From IMG/VR virus record IMGVR_UViG_3300021964_000729, positions 1 to 20,269 of that record: DNA of 20,269 nucleotides, one strand, 5' to 3'. This document shows, one piece after another, positions 1 through 5,135 of this stretch; within the stretch, counting starts at the first letter, position 1, and the number at the start of each line of letters is the position of its first letter. The notes beneath the pieces were generated by a model that saw only the letters and a list, made by a program, of their open reading frames with translations, was not told where the DNA came from and did not search any database. This DNA comes from a virus. Position numbers and translations under genes: made by a program.

Positions 1-71
1 AGTCCCATAGCTATTAGAGCACCACCGTGTAAAGATGATACTTCTTTTACTCTAGCTTTTAACCATTCCAT
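1..71 (-). CDS. Partial CDS (N-terminus), small putative membrane protein
   Basis: Only the first 23 codons are inside the window; the gene runs off the left edge. The start is chosen because an excellent Shine-Dalgarno (AAAGGAG) sits 7 nt before the ATG, in the gap after the stop of the DUF1353 gene. The visible peptide begins MEWLKARVKEVSSLHGGALI: a short amphipathic, basic start followed by a turn of hydrophobic and glycine residues. From memory, marine phages often have short one-helix membrane proteins with this type of start, sometimes labelled holin-like, but too little is visible to assign a role. It is the last member seen of the late unit that begins at the promoter near 4050. Confidence 0.7.
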   Translation of the reverse strand, partial: MEWLKARVKEVSSLHGGALIAMG

Positions 72-87
72 ATTAGTTACTCCTTTG

Positions 88-669
88 TTACTTTATTTTA
101 GCGTTTCTTTTTCTATGACCATTCCACGCAACAAAGCCACCTATTCTTAATGACCAGTATGCTAAATAATTCATAGTATAAAATCCATTAACTACTATGT
201 TTATATCTCTAAAGATTTGATCTGCTCTTTTTTGATCTACAACAAGTAGTGCTCCTTTCGCACTCACTGGTTTACAGTATGTGTACTTGTACATATAATC
301 GTGTACAAGTCCACCAATAAGTAATACACCTACTGGTGAGAAAAAAGTTCTTAAAAATTTAGGTATACTTGCACCGTCAAATGTAAAACCTTTTGGTATT
401 ACATATTCAGTACCATCTATATTGTATTTCCAATCTTGTGTTAGTTCCCAATTTCTAGTTGACAATAACCACATTACGATTGCTTTCCAAAAACCTTTAC
501 CCTTTGTTTTGATTGGTAATGGTTTTATGTGAGGCATACCTTTATAATTAAATTTAAGTTTTGGTTTTGCTCTCTTATCTGTGAAGTTGATGATCGCTCC
601 AATGATTACAACAGCTATTAATATACTCCACTGCCAAAATTTCATTGCTAAAGCTACTATTATTTCCAT
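88..669 (-). CDS. DUF1353 family protein with N-terminal membrane anchor
   Basis: 193 aa. A hydrophobic segment at about residues 14-29 follows a very short N-terminus and looks like one membrane anchor or an uncleaved signal. The DUF1353 signature follows: a loop with IPKGFTFDGASIPKFLR (91-107), a hydrophobic strand, then LVHDYMYKY (121-129) with the family His-Asp pair H123/D124, and a later R148-A-D150 helix. DUF1353 proteins are common in tailed phages; their biochemical role is not established, although the conserved His/Asp/Arg set suggests an enzyme. A GAGTAAGGA ribosome-binding site precedes the ATG. The gene lies 2 nt after the preceding gene, so it is probably co-transcribed in the late unit. 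An envelope-directed function is inference from the anchor only. Confidence 0.85.
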   Translation of the reverse strand: MEIIVALAMKFWQWSILIAVVIIGAIINFTDKRAKPKLKFNYKGMPHIKPLPIKTKGKGFWKAIVMWLLSTRNWELTQDWKYNIDGTEYVIPKGFTFDGASIPKFLRTFFSPVGVLLIGGLVHDYMYKYTYCKPVSAKGALLVVDQKRADQIFRDINIVVNGFYTMNYLAYWSLRIGGFVAWNGHRKRNAKIK

Positions 670-671
670 TT

Positions 672-1145
672 TTAATCCTTACTCTTTTTGTTTGTATCTA
701 TGTATCTCTGATAAACTCTGTGAGCTTGACCTAAGTCTTTTTTCTTTTGTGAATCTTTCGCTCTTTGACTAGCAACTTTTGCTCTTTGTGACATTGCTAT
801 AGCCGCCTGCATCTTATGTGCGTGTGTCTTACCAGAACCTTTAATCTTATTTACAGATTGTCTAGCTTTCGCAGCATCTGTAAAACCTAAACCATGTATT
901 GTACCTTTAGGATTTTCATCAGTATATAAATCACTATGTTTATCACTACCAGCCTTTTGACCAGGCTTTCTAGGTACTCTTTTTGTGTCAGCGTTTAAGT
1001 TTACACCAGCACTTGTTCTACCAAACTTATGACTTTTTGGTGGAGTATCGCCTAGACTAGCAATTGGTTTGATCGCACTATGAGCATACGATAATCCAAA
1101 ACCACCTACATAGTTAATGTATTCTTTAAATGTTTTTTTAGGCAT
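672..1145 (-). CDS. Conserved small basic phage protein (SDLYTDENPKGT module)
   Basis: 157 aa from the chosen ATG. The frame is open to 1184, but the 1145 start gives MPKKTFKEY, matching the MxKTFKxF/Y leader of other genes here, and overlaps the upstream stop by only 8 nt (ATGCCTAA), the spacing used elsewhere in the window. The protein is Lys-rich. It has a region at about 43-66 (GRTSAGVNLNADTKRVPRKP) and a module at about 69-123 with SDLYTDENPKGTIHGLGF and THAHKMQAAIAM. I recognise this last module as recurring in many phage small proteins and structural polyproteins, with no known function. No glutamate-type protease site follows the leader. A capsid-associated role is inferred from leader and context. 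Confidence 0.75.
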   Translation of the reverse strand: MPKKTFKEYINYVGGFGLSYAHSAIKPIASLGDTPPKSHKFGRTSAGVNLNADTKRVPRKPGQKAGSDKHSDLYTDENPKGTIHGLGFTDAAKARQSVNKIKGSGKTHAHKMQAAIAMSQRAKVASQRAKDSQKKKDLGQAHRVYQRYIDTNKKSKD

Positions 1146-1488
1146 TATACTTGTCTCGGAAAGTTTTGTATTCTTTCTCAACAACCTCTACGTCTTGTTT
1201 AAGACCAAGTTTTTCGTCTGACTTATCTTCTACTTTAGATAGACTTTCATTAACTTGTTTTAAGATAACATTGTTATTATCTTCGTTTGCTTTAACCATC
1301 TTACTAATTTTTTTAGTAATATCATCTTGTTCATCACCTTGTTCTTTTTTTCTTTTCATCATCTTTGGTGACATTCTAGCGCCAGTAGGATTTAAATCTA
1401 CACCTCCACTAGCAACAGAATTTGTTGGAGCGTCTTCGTCCATCTTGTTAATCAATTCGTCCATCATTTCTTTATAATGTTTTGGCAT
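1138..1488 (-). CDS. Small phage protein with DAPTNSV-type motif and coiled coil
   Basis: 116 aa, very rich in charged residues. The start has a good Shine-Dalgarno (GGAG, 8 nt upstream) and lies 17 nt inside the previous gene. An N-terminal helix (1-17) is followed by MDEDAPTNSVASGG (16-29), a motif I associate with internal or structural proteins of marine T4-like phages, then a Pro/Gly linker and a likely coiled-coil region at about 58-112. It may bind the capsid interior or act as a scaffold-like factor; that is inference from composition and neighbours. It ends within the start of the next gene, indicating translational coupling. Confidence 0.7.
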   Translation of the reverse strand: MPKHYKEMMDELINKMDEDAPTNSVASGGVDLNPTGARMSPKMMKRKKEQGDEQDDITKKISKMVKANEDNNNVILKQVNESLSKVEDKSDEKLGLKQDVEVVEKEYKTFRDKYNA

Positions 1489-1957
1489 ATTCGTTCTCCG
1501 ATATTAATTTATTATCTACTTCATAAACATCAATACCAAAACAATTGTATGCAACTTCTTGTTCTGGTTCAAATGTCAATACTTCACCTTCTTCATTTAA
1601 CAAATTATCATATTGATTAGTTTCTTTTAAATAAGATATGACAGCACTTTCTATTAAAGATTTGTGTTCAACATAGTTCTTATCTTCTCTTAATAATGTA
1701 GCAAGAGCGACAGCAAAGGTACCTAGTCTTCCACCAAGTCCTACTTTTTGTAATATTCTTTTTAGATTAAATACAAACCTATGTAATATAGTGTATGATT
1801 TTTTTTCAGCTGTAGTTTTAAGTGTTCTATACTTTCTTAAAACTTTACCGTCTTTATCTATAATACCGTACTTAAACGCCTCTTGTTTGTTAAAAGGTGT
1901 AACAAGTAGTTTTACTACTCTATAAGTTATAACTAAATCTACTGCTCTGTTTGCCAT
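1472..1957 (-). CDS. Conserved marine T4-like phage protein, function unknown
   Basis: 161 aa. It starts MANRAVDLVITYRVVKLLVTPF and contains a central basic/hydrophobic segment (about 57-85: ILHRFVFNLKRILQKVGLGG...). From memory this family is widespread in marine T4-like phages and lies beside the next upstream gene, usually annotated hypothetical. The C-terminal third is acidic (LLNEEGEVLTFEPEQE). The start codon overlaps the preceding stop as TAATG, with GAGAGAAC as ribosome-binding site, so it is coupled to the gene before it. The pairing implies a shared late virion-assembly function, but nothing in the sequence names it. Confidence 0.75.
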   Translation of the reverse strand: MANRAVDLVITYRVVKLLVTPFNKQEAFKYGIIDKDGKVLRKYRTLKTTAEKKSYTILHRFVFNLKRILQKVGLGGRLGTFAVALATLLREDKNYVEHKSLIESAVISYLKETNQYDNLLNEEGEVLTFEPEQEVAYNCFGIDVYEVDNKLISENEYAKTL

Positions 1958-2319
1958 TATAGTTCTCTCAATAGTTCATCTATGTTTTTATCCACCTTGA
2001 CACTATCAAGTTCATGTGGATAGAGATAACCAAGATAATCTAATATTGTTTTTAATGCACTCCAATATGACCTATCTACTTTATATAATAATAAAGTGAT
2101 AGCGGCTTCTACACCAAAAACATTTTGTAATACAATTATATGATTGACTGCCAATCTTACTTTTATATTACCAGTTATCTTGTATTTACGAAAGAGTCTT
2201 TTGAGATATTTAAATCTTTTAAGATCATCATAAAATTCCTGTTCACTATTCAATATTGGTTTATCGTAATGATGTTGCGCAAACAATAACCAATTGTCTT
2301 TCGTAATCTCTTTGAACAT
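1957..2319 (-). CDS. Conserved phage protein (possibly DUF7207-like)
   Basis: 120 aa, alpha-helical. Motifs visible: NWLLFAQHHYDKP (8-20), EQEFYDDLKRFKYLKRLFRKY (26-46), VRLAVNHIIVLQNVFG (54-69) and WSALKTILDYLGYL (86-99). This pattern of an acidic helix leading to DLKRFKYxKRL and then LxxNHIIVLxNVFG is a small conserved family in T4-like and other marine phages; I believe it has been given a DUF number (7207), unverified. No enzymatic motif is evident. It begins 3 nt after the preceding stop and ends in a TAATG overlap, so it is in the middle of the late unit. Confidence 0.75.
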   Translation of the reverse strand: MFKEITKDNWLLFAQHHYDKPILNSEQEFYDDLKRFKYLKRLFRKYKITGNIKVRLAVNHIIVLQNVFGVEAAITLLLYKVDRSYWSALKTILDYLGYLYPHELDSVKVDKNIDELLREL

Positions 2320-2322
2320 TTA

Positions 2323-2748
2323 CTACACTAATTTAGCGTAGACCTTTGATGTTCCGTTTTTAAGAGTTTCATAAGATAATTCCATCTTTAATCCACCCTC
2401 TTTTTTATGAGATATGCCATCATCATTTATATCAGAACCATCGGTGTCTTTACCAAATCTTCCACCAAATTGTTTCACTTCGGCTGTCACTTTTCCATTG
2501 TCTCCTTCTAATGCTGCATCAGATACAGTTAAACCAATTCTTTCAAGTTTTTCTTTTAACTTGTCAAAAGCGAATTGAGGTTTTATGTATTCACAATCTG
2601 CAACAGAACCAACAAAAGCATTTACTCTTTTAAGTACATCAGGGTCATGTATGTTATGAACACCAATTACGCTATCTTCAACGCCATTAGCAGTCTCAAC
2701 TCCAACTCCATCAATACCTTCTTTTATGTGTTGTTTAAAAGTTTTCAT
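2323..2748 (-). CDS. Putative internal head protein with T4-like capsid-targeting leader
   Basis: 141 aa. The first residues, MKTFKQHIKE-G, match the T4 internal-protein capsid-targeting sequence MKTYQEFIAE-A nearly position by position: hydrophobic I8, x, E10, then a small residue at 11. In T4 the prohead protease gp21 cuts after that Glu. The rest contains VIGVHNIHDPDVLKRVNAFV (28-47), a motif I associate with small proteins of pelagiphages and T7-like marine phages, then a region with KQFGGRFG (92-99) and an acidic loop (DTDGSDINDDG). The start overlaps the stop of the small ORF upstream as ATGA. Likely packaged in the capsid (inference); mature function unknown. Confidence 0.75.
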   Translation of the reverse strand: MKTFKQHIKEGIDGVGVETANGVEDSVIGVHNIHDPDVLKRVNAFVGSVADCEYIKPQFAFDKLKEKLERIGLTVSDAALEGDNGKVTAEVKQFGGRFGKDTDGSDINDDGISHKKEGGLKMELSYETLKNGTSKVYAKLV

Positions 2749-2864
2749 TCTTTTTCCTCTGTTTTATTTTCTTCTTTTTCATCATCTTTAGGTTTAACTG
2801 CGACCAAATCTTCTTCAAAATCTTTGACATCTTCGTCTTTGTTAAACTGTTTAAATGTTTTCAT
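2745..2864 (-). CDS. 39-aa acidic peptide with MKTFKQF leader
   Basis: A short ORF filling the gap between two larger genes. It encodes 39 residues, starting MKTFKQFNKDED and ending in a run of Lys/Glu/Asp. The first seven residues are the same leader as in the next gene and as in the proteins starting at 8011 and 11561. Its TGA stop overlaps the next ATG (ATGA), and it begins 4 nt after the previous stop, so it fits the operon exactly. It could be a minimal capsid-directed peptide or a degenerate copy of a leader-bearing internal protein. The shared leader and tight spacing support it as real; no Glu-Ala/Gly cut site is present. Confidence 0.65.
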   Translation of the reverse strand: MKTFKQFNKDEDVKDFEEDLVAVKPKDDEKEENKTEEKE

Positions 2865-2868
2865 AAAT

Positions 2869-3108
2869 TTAACTAGTTGCTATATTAAGAGCCTTTTCTT
2901 TTTCTGCCGGCATAGGTTTCTTTTCATCTTTGCCTTTAGATAAAGCTAATAATTTATCTACTTGTTGTATAGCACCATAGACAGCATTTAGATTACTTTT
3001 CATATTACCTAAATCTTTTTCTACTTGTACTATTCTTTCTTTTGTAGTATTAAAGTCTTTTTCTAATACTGATCTTTCTTCTAATAATGTTTTTTCATCA
3101 ATATTCAT
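2869..3108 (-). CDS. 79-aa coiled-coil protein
   Basis: 79 aa, mostly one predicted coiled coil: residues about 4-58 show regular heptads of Leu/Val/Ile (LLEERSVLEKDF, IVQVEKDLGNMKSNL, VYGAIQQVDKLLAL), followed by a Lys/Glu-rich tail. AGGTAG precedes the ATG. No family recognised beyond general similarity to small coiled-coil phage proteins. It lies between a virion-type protein and leader-bearing small proteins, so a structural or scaffolding role is plausible but unproven. Confidence 0.65.
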   Translation of the reverse strand: MNIDEKTLLEERSVLEKDFNTTKERIVQVEKDLGNMKSNLNAVYGAIQQVDKLLALSKGKDEKKPMPAEKEKALNIATS

Positions 3109-3123
3109 AAACTACCTAATCTA

Positions 3124-3585
3124 TTATGCTAATACGTAACCATTACCAGCAATAACATTCCAATTACTATTTTTAAATAAACAAGTCACTGTCTCACCTG
3201 GTGCATTTAATGTGATAGTTGAATAACCTCTTAAATTAGCTGGTGTTATTGTTATCGCATTAGTACCACCTGTTGATACATTAATGATTGTTTTTATTTG
3301 TCCATCTGCACCGTCAGCCATAGCACATGAGTGTGTCGCTGAAGTTGCATTAATTTCTGTTATCGCAGTCGTCACATTTACTGCAGTAGTTGAAGAACCA
3401 TCTGCTGTAATTGCTTGTGAAGCTTGTTTTAAACCTAACCAAGATGGTATGTTATTAAATACATCTTCTGCTGCTATTTTTTTATTGATTGGTGTATTTG
3501 AAGGATCATCTACAACGTGAAATAAATCCACTGCTGCTAAAGAGTCACCTAAATCGGTCAAAGCCGTTACTTTTTTATCTGCCAT
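3124..3585 (-). CDS. Virion structural protein, marine phage type
   Basis: 153 aa. The N-terminal half (MADKKVTALTDLGDSLAAVD, then VDDPSNTPINKKIAAEDVFNNI) is a module I recognise from many marine phage virion proteins, often annotated structural or fibre-associated. The second half is rich in Thr, Ser, Ala and Asn with alternating beta-strand pattern (STGGTNAITITPANLRGYST, then CLFKNSNWNVIAGNGY), typical of a small beta-sandwich in a surface or fibre protein. The start has a strong Shine-Dalgarno (CAGGAG, 7 nt spacing). The region upstream holds a hairpin and a possible late promoter, so it may form its own transcription unit. Confidence 0.75.
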   Translation of the reverse strand: MADKKVTALTDLGDSLAAVDLFHVVDDPSNTPINKKIAAEDVFNNIPSWLGLKQASQAITADGSSTTAVNVTTAITEINATSATHSCAMADGADGQIKTIINVSTGGTNAITITPANLRGYSTITLNAPGETVTCLFKNSNWNVIAGNGYVLA

Positions 3586-3657
3586 TTTTTTCTCCTGTTA
3601 ACCCTTTCGGGAATGCTACTCTAGGTATATTCCTAGATCAATTTATTCATATAGTAT

Positions 3658-3686
3658 ATATAAGGGCAGTTTACCCGCCCTTATAT
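3658..3686 (-). terminator. Hairpin, likely transcription terminator
   Basis: A perfect 10-bp inverted repeat: ATATAAGGGC at 3658-3667 and GCCCTTATAT at 3677-3686, with a 9-nt loop. It sits 9 nt after the stop of the 97-aa virion gene and before the next gene. The stem has four G-C pairs flanked by A-T pairs, and downstream on the minus strand the sequence is AU-rich without a clean U run, so termination may be partial. Confidence 0.6.
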
Positions 3687-3695
3687 TAATTAATA

Positions 3696-3989
3696 TTAGG
3701 TATTACTTGTCATACAAACAAGTGTTTCACCTACAACTCTACTTGCTCTACCACCAGTACCAGTTGTTTTTAAAACCCAACCTTGGTGTGAACCTGCAAC
3801 AATCTCACCAGCTGCATAATTGAATAAACCAATTGTCACACCTGTAATAAGATTACTTTCAGTAGCGTTGTTAAATAATTTACCAGAACCTGCAGCTCCC
3901 ATATTTGAAGCCACTGGCGCTTTTTGTACTCTTGCGAGTGCCCATAAAGGTGCACTTCCAAAAGCATCTGTTTTTGCCCAACTTGACAT
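3696..3989 (-). CDS. Small virion structural protein
   Basis: 97 aa, no membrane segment or catalytic motif. It is rich in Gly, Ala, Thr and Ser, with a C-terminal part WVLKTTGTGGRASRVVGETLV (71-91) that matches the ending I know from small structural proteins of marine T4-like phages. GGGAGAG precedes the ATG by about 8 nt. A T4-type late promoter box lies 56 nt upstream of the start, and a hairpin follows the stop, so it may be a short late transcript of its own with read-through to the genes beyond. Its position in the particle is not known. Confidence 0.7.
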   Translation of the reverse strand: MSSWAKTDAFGSAPLWALARVQKAPVASNMGAAGSGKLFNNATESNLITGVTIGLFNYAAGEIVAGSHQGWVLKTTGTGGRASRVVGETLVCMTSNT

Positions 3990-4044
3990 AGTATTCTCTC
4001 CCTTGTTAAATTGTTAAGGTACTCAATTTAGTTATGTATGTGTA

Positions 4045-4052
4045 TATTTATA
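4045..4052 (-). promoter_or_regulatory. T4-type late promoter (TATAAATA)
   Basis: Minus strand reads CTTATAAATATAC, containing an exact TATAAATA box. T4-like phages use this box with the gp55 sigma factor for late genes. It is 56 nt before the ATG of the 97-aa virion protein and just past the stop of the nucleotidase gene, the expected place for a late promoter. The other clear copy, at 14226-14233, shares the extended form CTTATAAATATA. Confidence 0.75.
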
Positions 4053-4055
4053 AGA

Positions 4056-4553
4056 TTAGAAGCCTAGTTTTTTAAGTTCTGAAATGGCTCTTGTCGCTGA
4101 TGTGAAAGTGATACCTATACCACCTTTTGCTTTGAATTGTGTTGTATTTTTGTCGTAATCATCAATAAGAATAGTAGGTTGACCAGCGTTCATCGCATAG
4201 TTTTGTTTGTCTCGTCTTCTTACTAGATTAATTCTACCACCTGTAATACCTAAATTCTTTCTACACCACGCTGACTTACCTGGTATACAATTAGGATCAA
4301 ATGTTTTTTCTAAATACGCTGATAAAATATGTGGATTATACTTCTTAACAAAGTTATAAAGAGTTCTACCTGGTGTATTCCATGGCATATTCGCCCAAAA
4401 ATTAGGAGTGTCTAATACAGTATCCCATTTTCTATTACTAGGTATCTTAACCCAGGCTTCTTTTGACTTTCCTGTGGCCTTTCTTATAGCCGCACCAAAG
4501 TCACAAAGTACACCGTCCATATCTAGGTATATTCTTGGTAAATCTTTTCTCAT
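4056..4553 (-). CDS. 5'(3')-deoxyribonucleotidase-like HAD hydrolase
   Basis: 165 aa, HAD superfamily, NT5C-like. Motif I is IYLDMDGVLCDF (8-19) with nucleophile D11 and acid/base D13; motif II is ILSAY with S78; K116 in RRRDKQNYA fits motif III; motif IV is LIDDYDKN with D131/D132. Length is typical of the small bacterial and phage members. The family removes phosphate from deoxynucleoside monophosphates, so it could recycle or remove dNMPs during infection; substrate cannot be read from sequence. WANMPWNTPG (53-62) is typical of phage members. It has its own promoter at 4564-4592 and no Shine-Dalgarno, and the predicted transcript starts about 4 nt before the ATG. The start cannot be moved downstream to the next Met (12) without losing nucleophile D11. 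Confidence 0.85.
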   Translation of the reverse strand: MRKDLPRIYLDMDGVLCDFGAAIRKATGKSKEAWVKIPSNRKWDTVLDTPNFWANMPWNTPGRTLYNFVKKYNPHILSAYLEKTFDPNCIPGKSAWCRKNLGITGGRINLVRRRDKQNYAMNAGQPTILIDDYDKNTTQFKAKGGIGITFTSATRAISELKKLGF

Positions 4554-4563
4554 AGTGTACTTA

Positions 4564-4592
4564 AATATACCACATTATTGACCTTTTGTCAA
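4564..4592 (-). promoter_or_regulatory. Sigma70-type promoter of the nucleotidase gene
   Basis: TTGACA (4587-4592), 17-nt spacer, TATATT (4564-4569) on the minus strand; only one mismatch to the bacterial consensus. The expected start of transcription is about 4557, leaving a leader of about 4 nt before the ATG at 4553. A 15-nt dyad, TTGAC-N5-GTCAA (4578-4592), covers the -35 box and could be an operator. The host RNA polymerase probably uses this promoter early in infection, unlike the late units on both sides. Confidence 0.8.
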
Positions 4593-4623
4593 CAGGTATT
4601 TTGGTAAATGTTCTTGGTTTGTT

Positions 4624-5133
4624 CTAGTTTTTGTAGTCAACTTTAGGTTCTGTTTCAACTTTTGTCAACTTTGAACCCGAATCAGCGATTTTCTTTGTCT
4701 CTTTCTCGCCTTTAGTCATTGAAGCTTTAGTTTTCTTATCGTTGATCTCATCACCATGCTGATCTGCTTCATTCTTCATAGCCTTTTCTAAATCTTCTTT
4801 CTTACCTTTTTCTTTGTAACCACTAGCGAATGCTGCTTTTCTTTGAGCATCTGAAGCGAAACCTTCTTTTTGATCTTCTTTATCTTTGATCGCTTTTTGT
4901 AAAGCTGGTGGCAACTTCTTTTGTGCCGCAGTGATCTCGTTTTTCGCTTTATATTTACTATCTATCTTGTTAAAGAAATCTTTTTTTTCTTTTGGTGACA
5001 TAGAGCCGATACCTTTACCAGCTTTATCTAGTTCTTTTTTGAACATATCTTGGTAAGCATTATCGTTTAATTTTTTGGCTTGATTTGCCATCATTTCTTC
5101 AATGCTACCTGGTTTGTGTTTTAAATAACTCAT
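4624..5133 (-). CDS. Lys-rich phage protein, probable virion/capsid-associated
   Basis: 169 aa, highly charged and low in aromatic residues. It contains two motifs I recognise as recurring in marine phage structural proteins: GSMSPKEKKDFFNKIDSKYK (43-62) and, at about 73-110, KLPPALQKAI followed by EGFASDAQRKAAFASGYK. The tail is acidic and basic by turns and looks disordered. AGAGGGA, lying within the end of the previous gene, is the ribosome-binding site. It closes the long late operon that begins near 14233. Role not known; co-occurrence of its motifs with head-associated proteins suggests the capsid. Confidence 0.7.
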   Translation of the reverse strand: MSYLKHKPGSIEEMMANQAKKLNDNAYQDMFKKELDKAGKGIGSMSPKEKKDFFNKIDSKYKAKNEITAAQKKLPPALQKAIKDKEDQKEGFASDAQRKAAFASGYKEKGKKEDLEKAMKNEADQHGDEINDKKTKASMTKGEKETKKIADSGSKLTKVETEPKVDYKN

Positions 5134-5135
5134 TT

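Noticed and set aside
1146-1184. Longer start for the gene at 672-1145
   Set aside because: It would overlap the upstream gene by 47 nt and would bury the MPKKTFKEY leader shared with other genes here.
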